A program made the position numbers and the translations under genes. DNA of 64,000 bases from Clostridium collagenovorans DSM 3089 (GTDB taxonomy: Bacteria > Bacillota > Clostridia > Clostridiales > Clostridiaceae), in the NCBI RefSeq assembly GCF_900130005.1, contig NZ_FQXP01000005.1, positions 124,001 to 188,000 of the forward strand, read 5' to 3'. The notes under the pieces are model-generated. The model ran no database searches and was not told the DNA's origin. It saw only the letters and a program-made list of their open reading frames with translations. This document shows, in pieces, positions 16,876-25,786 of the stretch (within the stretch, counting starts at the first letter, position 1; the number at the start of each line of letters is the position of its first letter).

Positions 16876-19005
16876 TTATTTGATTTCATACACTGTAGTG
16901 TCATTATTTTCAAATACTCGTTCAACTCTATCCCATTTTATAACTAAGTCCGGATGTATTTGCTTAGATACCATTATAAACCTTATATTTTTACCTATAA
17001 TATCATTTATAACAGTATTATCATTATTATAGATTCTTTCATTTATAGCCTTATTTTCTAGTACTTTTTTTAATTTATTATTACTAGAAAGAGCATCTTT
17101 ATATCCCTCTACATACATCTGTCTTTCACTAAAAACCGAATAATATTTATGTTCTGCTACCTTATCTGAAAACTTAGAACTAGTATAATGAATATCTGTT
17201 GCTATTACATCCTCATTGCTAGAATTAAGGTTTATCCACTGCAATGCCTCATACTCACCCTTAGTTATAGAGTCATAAATAAATGCCTCATTTACTAAGC
17301 TTCCATTGCTTACATTATAAAAAGTACTTACCCCTCCTCTAACTCCATTAAATAGTCCTAGAGTTGTAGTAAGTATTGGCATTATCATAAATCCACAGGT
17401 TACATACTTGATATAATTATTATAACATTGAAACTCCTCTAACTCCTTCATTACAACTATAATCATAAACATCATACTAATAACTACTAAAGTACTCTCA
17501 CTAGAAGACTTAAATCCAAATATGTAAGTTGCCAGAACTAAAACCAAAGATATTCTAACTATATATGTATGACTTAAGAAATTAATATCTCTATATCTTT
17601 TTTTAATAATAAATATATATATAACAGAAATAGGTGGTGCTATTAAAATAAACTTCACAACACCATAAATTACATCTATAAACATCGATAATATGCCGCC
17701 TAGAATACCAAGTCCCATAGGAGATACTTTAGATCTTATACTTAGTAAAAAGCTTGCAATTATGCCCTTTTGATTTTCATCAACTAATTTTAATCCTAAA
17801 GCTAAACTTTCATCAGATAAAAATAATATTGAAACTACTACGACTATTGAAAGCATAATCCATCTTATAGCTCTAAAGTCTCTTTTAAAGTAATTATCCT
17901 TAACATGCTTATATGGCATTAAAAACAAAGCTATTATTACAATAATAGCAATATATATATTGCTAAATGTTAAAGCCACAAATAATAAACTTATTATAAT
18001 TTCTTGTTTCTTCCCTAATTTTATTTCTTGTAAACTCTTAATTATAAAATAGCTAATCAAGAATAAATACATGCAAGTAATTTCATTTCCACTTGATGTA
18101 AAAATTAAATCCTTAAAGGTTCCTTCTATAATGAATCCTTTATCAGTATGTAAAATTCCATATATACCATTAAACAAAAATATTATTAAGGTTCCTATAG
18201 TAGCACCTTTTCTTCCCTTAAGAATCCTTTTAAGCATCAAATAAGCAGCTAGAACCATAAAAAACATATTATTTAAATTACTTAAGTAAAAGCCTATCTT
18301 TACAGTACTTATACCCGTCATAGAAGAAGCTGCAGCTATATAAATAGCTTTAAAGCTTTGCTTATTTATTTTAACTCCATATACCTCTGAATCTATGGTA
18401 GGAATTCCTCTAATATAAGATTGAGCGTGGGAAACATCCTCTAAAACTCTAGTATCATAACTGATAGTTCCACCTAAATCAGGCATTGGATTCTTCATAG
18501 AAAATGTAAATAAATTCACAAACACTACACTTGAACAAATAAAAACAATCCCTATATTAAAATTTTTATTTATAAGCTCTTTTATATTTTCCTTTGAAAA
18601 ATCATTGTATTTAAGGGCATGTACAAATCTTAAATACACCTCTATAATTGCAAAAAAGTTAACACAAAAGAACATAATATCCTTAAATAAAAACCTTTTT
18701 ACTATATAATACTCAAGTACGCACAAAATCATCCCTAAGGAGTAGGCCACCAATAATTTTTCTAACTTTTCTAATTTTAACCCTGTTATTCTACAAAAAA
18801 ATAACCCTTGTAATATTATGAAAAATACTACGAAATATATATACTTAAAAATCTCTAAAGCATACACCTTATATGTACTTAATACGTAAACACTAAAGAA
18901 AATCTCTAAAATGAATAAAGCTAATATTATTCCTCTAAATGTCTTATGATTATTTATCTCTTTAAAATCTATATTTTTAAAATCCTGTAAACACTTATCA
19001 AACAT
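16876..19005 (-). CDS. Large polytopic membrane protein, GT-C glycosyltransferase-like
   Basis: A 709-aa protein with about 14 hydrophobic segments. The first long external loop (about 175-225) contains acidic residues (SYDTRVLEDVSHAQSYIRG). The soluble C-terminal part (about 590-709) has EALQWINLNSSNEDVIATD and FSERQMYVEGYKD. These two patterns resemble those in lipid-linked-sugar glycosyltransferases with a GT-C fold and in DUF6541-like proteins. The assignment is by general likeness, not a diagnostic motif. It is monocistronic and next to lspA on the same strand, 120 bp apart. It would act at the membrane, perhaps on cell-surface glycans. Confidence 0.5.
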   Translation of the reverse strand: MFDKCLQDFKNIDFKEINNHKTFRGIILALFILEIFFSVYVLSTYKVYALEIFKYIYFVVFFIILQGLFFCRITGLKLEKLEKLLVAYSLGMILCVLEYYIVKRFLFKDIMFFCVNFFAIIEVYLRFVHALKYNDFSKENIKELINKNFNIGIVFICSSVVFVNLFTFSMKNPMPDLGGTISYDTRVLEDVSHAQSYIRGIPTIDSEVYGVKINKQSFKAIYIAAASSMTGISTVKIGFYLSNLNNMFFMVLAAYLMLKRILKGRKGATIGTLIIFLFNGIYGILHTDKGFIIEGTFKDLIFTSSGNEITCMYLFLISYFIIKSLQEIKLGKKQEIIISLLFVALTFSNIYIAIIVIIALFLMPYKHVKDNYFKRDFRAIRWIMLSIVVVVSILFLSDESLALGLKLVDENQKGIIASFLLSIRSKVSPMGLGILGGILSMFIDVIYGVVKFILIAPPISVIYIFIIKKRYRDINFLSHTYIVRISLVLVLATYIFGFKSSSESTLVVISMMFMIIVVMKELEEFQCYNNYIKYVTCGFMIMPILTTTLGLFNGVRGGVSTFYNVSNGSLVNEAFIYDSITKGEYEALQWINLNSSNEDVIATDIHYTSSKFSDKVAEHKYYSVFSERQMYVEGYKDALSSNNKLKKVLENKAINERIYNNDNTVINDIIGKNIRFIMVSKQIHPDLVIKWDRVERVFENNDTTVYEIK

Positions 19006-19128
19006 TTTCTTTTACCTCATTTGTATTAATCACTACAATTATTATATATTTTTGACATACATAAATCTACTAATAAAAAGATATTTATCCATATATAATT
19101 ATTTTTTTCACATTATACACTAGATTAC

Positions 19129-19566
19129 TTAAAACTTTCCTAAAAACACTAATATAATCACTATAAGTTGTCCTATTATAATATAAAAATCTGCTATATT
19201 AAAGATTGGAGATTTTTTAAAATGAAACTTTATAAAATCTATTACATACCCTTTAGTTAATCTATTTATTAAATTTCCTAATCCACCTATGATTATGAGT
19301 AATAAAGATAAGTTTTTTAAATAGTTTGATGTAGTAATTATAGAATACATGGTATATGATCCTATAAGCATCAATATGAAAATATTTGATATTATTATTA
19401 CTTTCTTTTTTCCTTCTAATATATTAAGTGCAACACCATAATTTTCTGAATAAATTATGCTAAAAAACTTATTATCCTTATCAATTCTTTTTTCTTCAAT
19501 TCTTTTTTTGCTATACAAATCTATCCCTAATAAACCAACAAAAAAAATAACATAAATAAACCACAT
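19129..19566 (-). CDS. lspA: Lipoprotein signal peptidase (LspA)
   Basis: At 145 aa it has the expected size and four transmembrane helices. The aspartyl protease residues are D110 in GYVIDFIKF and D126 in FNIADFYII. The conserved GGLGNLINRLTKG segment precedes the first. It removes the signal peptide from diacylated prolipoproteins at the outer face of the membrane. The ENYGVALN segment replaces the more usual N-GAAF-L, so it may be a divergent or second copy. The ribosome binding site is AGGGGG. It is not linked to rluD or ileS as in many genomes. Confidence 0.88.
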   Translation of the reverse strand: MWFIYVIFFVGLLGIDLYSKKRIEEKRIDKDNKFFSIIYSENYGVALNILEGKKKVIIISNIFILMLIGSYTMYSIITTSNYLKNLSLLLIIIGGLGNLINRLTKGYVIDFIKFHFKKSPIFNIADFYIIIGQLIVIILVFLGKF

Positions 19567-19631
19567 TCTTTTGGCCCCCTAAAAGATTATATTTTAATTA
19601 TATAAAAAAACCTTCTTTAAGTATATACAAA

Positions 19632-19677
19632 AGAAAAACTATGGACTATTTATACTTAAATAAATCCATAGTTTTCT
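19632..19677 (-). terminator. Terminator after pgi
   Basis: Stem AAAACTATGGA (19635-19645) pairs with TCCATAGTTTT (19665-19675). T-rich sequence follows on the minus strand. Confidence 0.75.
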
Positions 19678-19721
19678 GCAATTATAATATTTTATCTTAA
19701 TTAAATTTTTAGAAATTACAT

Positions 19722-21062
19722 TTATAATCTTTTTTCTAACTCTTCTTTTAGTTCCTCATATCCCTTTTTACCTAAAAGCGCAAACATATTCTTTTTATAA
19801 GCTTCAACTCCTGGTTGATCAAAAGGATTTACACCTAATAAATATCCACTTATTCCACAAGCCTTTTCAAAGAAATATACCATATATCCAAAATAATATG
19901 GGCTTAATTCAGGAACACTTAATACTATATTAGGAACTCCACCATCATTATGAGCTAATAATGTACCCTTATAAGCATTTTTATTTACAAAATCTACAGT
20001 TTTACCTGCTAAATAATTCAATCCATCTAAATCATTTTCTTCCTCTTGAATTATTAACTCTTTATTAGGTTTCTCTACATTTATTACAGTTTCAAATATA
20101 TTTCTCAAACCATCTTGAATATATTGACCTAATGAGTGAAGATCCGTAGATAAATTCACTGAAGCAGGGAATATACCTCTTTGATCCTTCCCTTCGCTTT
20201 CTCCATATAATTGCTTCCACCACTCTCCAAAGTATTGTAACTTTGGTTCATAGTTTGCTAAAATCTCTATACTCTTATTTTTTCTATATAAAGCATTTCT
20301 AGCAGCTGCATACTGATAACATATATTCTTCTTAAGCTCAGGTTCCATATAGGCTAATCTTGCATCTGCAGCTCCTTGCATCATTTCTTTAATACTTATA
20401 CCAGCTGTTGCTATTGGTAATAATCCTACCGCTGTTAATACAGAGAATCTTCCTCCAACATCATCTGGAATTACAAATGTTTCGTATCCCTCTGAATCAG
20501 CTAAAGTTTTTAAAGCTCCTCTTTCCTTATCAGTTGTAGCAAATATTCTAGTTTTAGCTTCTTCTTTTCCATACTTCTTTTCCAAAGCTTCCTTAAATAC
20601 TCTAAAAGCTATAGCAGGTTCTGTTGTAGTACCTGATTTAGATACAACATTAATAGAAAAGTCTTGACCATCTACTAATTCTAATAGATCCTGTATATAA
20701 GTAGAGCTTATATTATTTCCTACAAAGAATACTGCTGGACTTTTTCTCTTATTTTTAGGTAATGCATTATGAAATGAATGTGTAAGCATTTCTATAGCTG
20801 CCCTAGCTCCTAAATAAGAACCTCCAATTCCAATAACTAATAATATATCAGAATTTTCTTGAATTCTCTTAGCTGCTTTTTCTATTCGTGCAAATTCCTC
20901 TTTATCATAATCTATAGGCAAGTCAACCCACCCTAAGAAATCGTTTCCTACTCCTGTTTTATTATGCAACATATTATGTGCTTCTGTAATCATTGGCTGA
21001 AAATTATCTATTTCATATTCCTTTAAATATGGCATAGTTTTCATTAAGTCTAACTTCAACAT
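19722..21062 (-). CDS. pgi: Glucose-6-phosphate isomerase
   Basis: The 446-aa protein interconverts glucose-6-phosphate and fructose-6-phosphate in glycolysis. Visible family features are VIGIGGSYLGARAAIEML, NVVSKSGTTTEPAIAFR (sugar-phosphate binding), FVIPDDVGGRFSVLTAVGLL (PGI signature region) and the C-terminal GYLLGVNPFDQPGVEAYKK. The length matches the short Gram-positive form. The start follows GCGGAGG. It is monocistronic with a terminator downstream. Confidence 0.97.
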   Translation of the reverse strand: MLKLDLMKTMPYLKEYEIDNFQPMITEAHNMLHNKTGVGNDFLGWVDLPIDYDKEEFARIEKAAKRIQENSDILLVIGIGGSYLGARAAIEMLTHSFHNALPKNKRKSPAVFFVGNNISSTYIQDLLELVDGQDFSINVVSKSGTTTEPAIAFRVFKEALEKKYGKEEAKTRIFATTDKERGALKTLADSEGYETFVIPDDVGGRFSVLTAVGLLPIATAGISIKEMMQGAADARLAYMEPELKKNICYQYAAARNALYRKNKSIEILANYEPKLQYFGEWWKQLYGESEGKDQRGIFPASVNLSTDLHSLGQYIQDGLRNIFETVINVEKPNKELIIQEEENDLDGLNYLAGKTVDFVNKNAYKGTLLAHNDGGVPNIVLSVPELSPYYFGYMVYFFEKACGISGYLLGVNPFDQPGVEAYKKNMFALLGKKGYEELKEELEKRL

Positions 21063-21649
21063 AATTATACCTCCGCTTCTTAATATTTCCCCATAGTTTA
21101 TATTAAAATAGGTTTTCTATTTACTATAATATGTACTAACTACGTACTATATTCTTGTATAGCTCTAACAAAACCCACTTATATTATTACATGTTTTTGT
21201 ATATATTAACATAATTTTTTCATATTTTTTCATTAAATTTTTGAAAATATTATTTTATATAAGTAAGCATGAAAGTTTTATCTCTTTAACAAATTGAAAA
21301 ATAGTATTAAAATATCTTAGTAGGTCAAGATACTAGATTTACTTATAGTAACTTTAATTTTTATATTTCAGTAATTTTATTAGAGGAGGTATAGACTCTT
21401 CTAACTTTAAAACTATATATAAGCTTATAGAAATACCCCTTAGTGCATATTATAAGCATTTTAGTAAAACTAAAAAAGTTTAACTTTTTATATGGAGAAT
21501 TTGGCATAAAACTAATATTTCACCCATGTAAAAGCTCTTTGACATGCTGATTTCAAGCCATGTTAAAGCCCTTTGATAGAAACTTCCTCCTATATTCAGT
21601 ATGATGAAGTTAGGTCAAGGGAATCAAAATAGGAAGGGAGGTTATACCA
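21063..21649. other. Long intergenic region between pgi and the XRE regulator
   Basis: About 590 bases without a credible ORF. The left part holds the pgi promoter. The right part contains two 19-bp direct repeats (21524-21576, listed separately) and the TTG start signals of the XRE gene. No riboswitch or tRNA is recognised. Confidence 0.5.
21524..21576 (+). repeat. Two 19-bp direct repeats upstream of the XRE regulator
   Basis: Copies at 21524-21542 (CCATGTAAAAGCTCTTTGA) and 21558-21576 (CCATGTTAAAGCCCTTTGA) match at 17 of 19 bases, with a 34-bp period. They lie 74 bp or more before the start codon. They are candidate operators or remnants of a duplication. Confidence 0.4.
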
Positions 21650-22237
21650 TTGGAACTTCATACACAAATAAAAAAATATAGAACCTCTTTGAACTTATCA
21701 CAAGAAGAACTAGCAGAAAAGGTTTATGTTACAAGACAAACTATTTCAAATTGGGAAAACAACAAAAGCTATCCTGATATTCATAGTCTTCTTTTATTAA
21801 GTTCTACATTTAATATATCTCTTGATCAATTAATTAAGGGAGATGTTAAAATTATGAAAGAAGAAATTAATAAAAGTGATCTTAAACAATTTAACCGTGA
21901 TGGTGCTATCTTTACTGTACTTTTAATACTATCTATGGTTTCAGTTGTTCCATTAACAGTATTTTTAGGTTTTTATGGATTAATCATTGCCTGTTTAATT
22001 TGGGGAATATCCATGTTCTACGCCTTAAGAATTGAAAAGTTTAAAAAGAAAAATGATATTCAGACCTATAAAGAAATCATTTCTTTTACTGAAGGTAAAA
22101 GACTAGATGAGATTGAAAAGGCATATGAATATGGAAAACGTCCATACCAAAAATTATTGCTAGCTTTAGCAAGTGGACTTATTGCGTTTATTATATGTAT
22201 GTTTTTTATTTGGATTTTTAAATCCTATATATTTTAG
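21650..22237 (+). CDS. XRE-family regulator with two C-terminal membrane helices
   Basis: The 195-aa protein has an HTH at residues 4-60 (LSQEELAEKVYVTRQTISNW, LLLLSSTFNISLDQLI). Two close transmembrane segments follow (about 82-117, FTVLLILSMVSVVPLTVFL and GLIIACLIWGISMFYALRI), with a further one at the C-terminus (LLLALASGLIAFIICMFFIW). This is the common membrane-anchored XRE regulator form of Firmicutes. The start is TTG after AGGAAGGGAGG. No target is apparent. It is the last ordinary gene before the foreign insert. Confidence 0.88.
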   Translation: MELHTQIKKYRTSLNLSQEELAEKVYVTRQTISNWENNKSYPDIHSLLLLSSTFNISLDQLIKGDVKIMKEEINKSDLKQFNRDGAIFTVLLILSMVSVVPLTVFLGFYGLIIACLIWGISMFYALRIEKFKKKNDIQTYKEIISFTEGKRLDEIEKAYEYGKRPYQKLLLALASGLIAFIICMFFIWIFKSYIF

Positions 22238-22292
22238 TTCAAATAAAGCAGCTTATCATACACCCTTTTAATAAAAAGATCCTATAAGCATA

Positions 22293-22334
22293 AAAAACCT
22301 CGGAAACCCGTTAAAAACGGGTATCCGAGGTTTT
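22293..22334 (+). terminator. Terminator after the XRE gene
   Basis: AAAACCTCGGA pairs with TCCGAGGTTTT and encloses a second small stem, CCCGTT/AACGGG. The structure is unusually GC-rich for this DNA and ends in TTTT. It may have been brought in with the adjacent insert. Confidence 0.75.
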
Positions 22335-22635
22335 GAAATCTATTATTCGAACTCGACAAATCCTAATCAATTTTGTTTAGAGATTATTCCCTGTCGTGTT
22401 TGTAGTTCTTTTGATTATTTGATATATCCATATTATCCTACCTATATGAGCTATTGTTATCATTTTGCTATCGGCGTTTATAACACTTACTATGCAAATG
22501 TGGATAATAGCAATATGTTCCGATTCAAATTATAAGCAGTTTTGATTAAAAATTCAATGCTTATTCTGAATAAAATTTTCTATTCAGATTTTTGCCAATG
22601 TAAAAGAGCATTCTATTCCGAATGACCGTTCCTTA
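22335..22635. other. Left flank of the foreign insert
   Basis: About 300 bases with no gene. They contain ATTATTCCC (22383-22391), which also occurs at the guaA stop codon (25786-25794). TTGTTATCA is at 22454-22462. A weak hairpin TCTGAATA/TATTCAGA (22565-22588) lies downstream of the HNH gene. These are possible traces of an attachment site. Confidence 0.35.
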
Positions 22636-24264
22636 TTAACTTATGATTTTGTCACTTTTTGCCCTATTACATTTCCAACACAATGTCTGAAGATTATCTT
22701 CCACCGTATAACCACCCTTTGATACCGGAATGATATGATCTATCTCAAGTAGGAGATTTGGTTCCACATGAGTAGAATTACTACAGTTACAACAAGTAAA
22801 GTTATCACGGTTTTTGATAACCTCACGCAGTTTCTTTGTCATTAGAGCTCGTTGCTCTTTTGCAAAGGCACTTGCAGTAAGCTTACTTTCTAGCACCTTA
22901 ATAAGTTCTACAATGGTTTCTTCTGTCATTGGTACGGTAAACGACCTCTGTGCCATTCCACCGCCAGAAGTGTATGAAAATTTGTACTCTACGGTAAGTA
23001 CACTCTCATCAATGTTAGCAAATCCAAGCCTTGAATAGAACCCCGACTCATCATTCTCCATAATAAAATTAGGGACATCACCAAGGTACTGTTGATACTC
23101 TACTTTATAGTTTTCAATAATCTGTTTTGCATCTCTTAAGGTTTCAAGTTCTTCTACAAGTCGATAGAGTTTCTGGATTTGCTCAGGGTATGATTTCTTA
23201 TTAGGATAGAAGTTCTTTACTACATACTCCAAAGGATTATTCTCTGCACTTGCAAATACCGTTGCAGAAACCTCCGCTGTAAAGGGTGTGATTGTCTTTT
23301 TATACGGACGAATATAGTTGTATTCATCATCCTTGGTTGTTTCATTTCGAACCACTCTGGTACCAAAGAGCTGAGAAATAGATTGTACCTTCTCGGTTAT
23401 GTATTCATTGAATTCTCTCTGTGTACTCATTAGTACTTCGCAAGTATCTTTAATCTTTAAGAAACTAGGAGACTCGTAATACTCAAGTATCTTCTGGTTT
23501 ATACTTACTACTTTCTCTATCTGACCCTTAAGGTGATTCATGAAGTCTCCAATAATATTCCATTCTTCACTATCAATAGTTTTAATTTTCTTGATGCTGT
23601 TAACTGTTCTATCGAACAACTGAGCAATTAAACCATCCAGCTGTTCCTGGCTACCCTTAACAACCAAAGAACCTCTATTCTCATTTGCATAATCTATGAT
23701 ATTATTCACATTCTCATAATATTCATGATGTTTCTGGTTCAAAGCTTCTTTTTGCTGTTCTTTTAGGTATTTATTATATTCTCCTTTACCCATAAGCAAA
23801 GATGGGTCTTTCTTAAATCTGTCTATACCATATTGGTTTACAGCTATTTCTCTTGCACCTAAATTATTTCCAGCCGAAGATATGTAATTGACGCTAATTC
23901 TGTAAGCACCTTCATTCTTCAAAACTACATCTATCTGTTTTGTAAGTCGACGGTACTGTGAACGGGATTTGTATTCATTGTTCTCAAGAAATCTCATTAA
24001 AGTCGCTGCTACATCATTTTTTCTTTTAATGATATTTTCTGCTCTTACAAGTTTTTCTCTGTTCTCTTTAAAAAACTTTATATCATCATATCTTTCCAAT
24101 GTCTGACGACTTTTTACAGTTACATACTCATCAAAATAAGAAATAATATTCCAATTTGAAAACCCTAATTCTTTTAATACCTCTGCTTCCAATTGCTTAT
24201 ACTTTTGTTCTGTTACAATTTTAACCGTTATAATTATTACAATTATTGCTATAACTAAAAACAT
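22636..24264 (-). CDS. Membrane-anchored HNH endonuclease domain protein
   Basis: The 542-aa protein begins with one transmembrane helix (MFLVIAIIVIIITVKIV, residues 1-17). About 450 residues of mostly helical, charged sequence follow. A C-terminal HNH domain lies at about 491-542: zinc cysteines C491/C494 and C529/C532, catalytic EIDH with H510, N524 in EDNLQTLC, and CNRAKS. The domain is intact and typical of metal-dependent nicking or restriction nucleases. The helical middle matches nothing I recognise. Codon use and GC are unlike the neighbours, and the gene sits in a guaA-linked insert. A phage-defence role is possible but unproven. Confidence 0.8.
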   Translation of the reverse strand: MFLVIAIIVIIITVKIVTEQKYKQLEAEVLKELGFSNWNIISYFDEYVTVKSRQTLERYDDIKFFKENREKLVRAENIIKRKNDVAATLMRFLENNEYKSRSQYRRLTKQIDVVLKNEGAYRISVNYISSAGNNLGAREIAVNQYGIDRFKKDPSLLMGKGEYNKYLKEQQKEALNQKHHEYYENVNNIIDYANENRGSLVVKGSQEQLDGLIAQLFDRTVNSIKKIKTIDSEEWNIIGDFMNHLKGQIEKVVSINQKILEYYESPSFLKIKDTCEVLMSTQREFNEYITEKVQSISQLFGTRVVRNETTKDDEYNYIRPYKKTITPFTAEVSATVFASAENNPLEYVVKNFYPNKKSYPEQIQKLYRLVEELETLRDAKQIIENYKVEYQQYLGDVPNFIMENDESGFYSRLGFANIDESVLTVEYKFSYTSGGGMAQRSFTVPMTEETIVELIKVLESKLTASAFAKEQRALMTKKLREVIKNRDNFTCCNCSNSTHVEPNLLLEIDHIIPVSKGGYTVEDNLQTLCWKCNRAKSDKIIS

Positions 24265-24317
24265 TCCTCTTTTTCCTTTCTAGTAAAAAATTTACTTTTT
24301 CCCTCATTTACGTTTAC

Positions 24318-24346
24318 ATTATACACCAAAGCATTGCGAAATTCAA
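24318..24346 (-). promoter_or_regulatory. Promoter of the HNH gene
   Basis: On the minus strand -35 TTGAAT (24346-24341) and -10 TATAAT (24323-24318) are separated by 17 bp. The -10 lies about 54 bp before the start codon. Confidence 0.65.
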
Positions 24347-24602
24347 TCTTCCGCACATAGTTACAAGTAGTGGTGCTCCTACAAAGGCACGAGCGTCATC
24401 CTCCTAAAGTACTTATGGATAGGTTATAATTAATTATACAGTTAGTATTAGGACATGGTATAATAATGAAAAATGATATTTGTCCTGCTAGGATAAGTTC
24501 AACTAAAGCAATAAATTGCTAAGTTTCACTTAAAAGTAAGCAGCACTGATAATGGCACGAAAATAGAAATTATATTAGCAAATAAGTATAACTACAGTAT
24601 CA
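24347..24602. other. Region between the HNH gene and the transposase remnant
   Basis: No gene is seen. TGTCCTGCTAGGATAAG near 24479 could be the start of an IS left end. The orfA part of the IS appears to be missing. Confidence 0.3.
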
Positions 24603-25393
24603 GTGCAATGTGCAGAGCACTTCGCACTTCCAAGATCGTTAGTTTATTATAAAAGAAAGCTACGTAAAAATAATACAGAGTTAGAAAATAGAGTTATACA
24701 AATATTTAAGGAGAATAAGAATAACTATGGTACAAGAAAGATTAAAGTAGTTTTAGAAAGTGATAATATTATAGCCTCAAGAGCTAAGATAGGCACTATT
24801 ATGAAGAAGTATGGCTTAGTATCTAATTATACCATTAAGCAATTTAAGGTACACAAATCTCCATTCAATAATGATAAGGTGGAAAATATAGTTAATATAG
24901 AATTTAAGGATAGAGAGAAATTGGATGTTGTTGTAAGTAACCTAACATACATTAATGTTGCAGGTAAATGGAACTACATAGTCTACTTATAGACTTACAT
25001 ATCAGATCAATAATAGGCTATTCAGCTGGTAAAAAGAAAGATTCTCAGCTTGTCTATAAGGCCTTTTCAAAATTTACATGTAACTCAAATAATGTCAATA
25101 TATTCCACACCCATAAAGGGAATGAATTTAAAAATAAGATTCTAGATGAAGTTTTAGAAGCATTTAAGATAAAGAAAGCTCTTAGTAAAAAGTGGTGTCC
25201 ATGTGATAATGCTGTTGCAGAAGTAACTTATAAAATACCAAAAACTGAATTTGCATACAAAAAGGTATTTAATAGTTTTGAAGAATTAGAGATGGAACTT
25301 TTTGAGTATGTGCACTGGTATAATAATCACAGAATACATGGCTCATTAAATTATACGATACCAGTGGAATATAAATTAAAGTTGTCCAAATAA
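24603..25393 (+). pseudogene. Degenerate IS3-family (IS150-like) transposase OrfB
   Basis: Two overlapping reading frames (24603-24992 and 24968-25393) together give most of an OrfB with an rve integrase core. The frame breaks near 24980 (WNYIVYL versus LLIDLHIRSIIGYSAG). A second break near 24625 is likely, because SISAMCRAL lies in another frame just upstream. The catalytic triad is damaged: the first Asp motif reads VVSNLTYI (Asp to Asn), and the second reads FHTHKGNEF where family members have H-D-R-G. Only the Glu in NAVAEVTYK remains. OrfA and clear terminal repeats were not found. It is a dead element. Confidence 0.88.
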
Positions 25394-25786
25394 AAGATGT
25401 ATAGAAAAGTATTGACAATCCAGAATTTTAAATCATTGTAAGGATACTTGGTGGATTCAAATCCTTTGGACACCTATTTCTATTGTATTTGGTGCTGTAT
25501 TGGCGAATTTATAGGAAAACTTCTCCAAAGCATTACTACTCCACATTTGCCTAATTCAATATAGAATAACGACAAAAATCCCTTAGCTATGAGTTACTAC
25601 ACACAGCTAGGGGCTTTCTAATATGGATTTATTCGTCACACAAGCATCTGTCAATTATTCTCTAACCCTAAAACCACTGGATTACAAGAATAATGGCTAT
25701 TGTATGGCTGTTATCAAATTGTTATCAAAAGACTTCTCGAAATGCTTTAAGCCCGTATAAACTCGGGGTTTCTTTAGCACTTTAAA
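25394..25786. other. Right flank of the insert next to guaA
   Basis: About 390 bases with no supported gene. Two adjacent copies of TGTTATCAAA (25709-25718 and 25720-25729, 11-bp period) look like integrase arm sites. A small stem CCCG/CGGG followed by TTTCTTT (about 25751-25775) is a possible terminator on the plus strand. No clear guaA terminator is seen. Confidence 0.4.

Noticed and set aside
25440..25480. Possible tRNA or tmRNA 3' end (GGATTCAAATCC resembles a T-arm)
   Set aside because: The flanking bases do not form a 5-bp T-stem or a 7-bp acceptor stem, and there is no CCA end or upstream D/anticodon arm.
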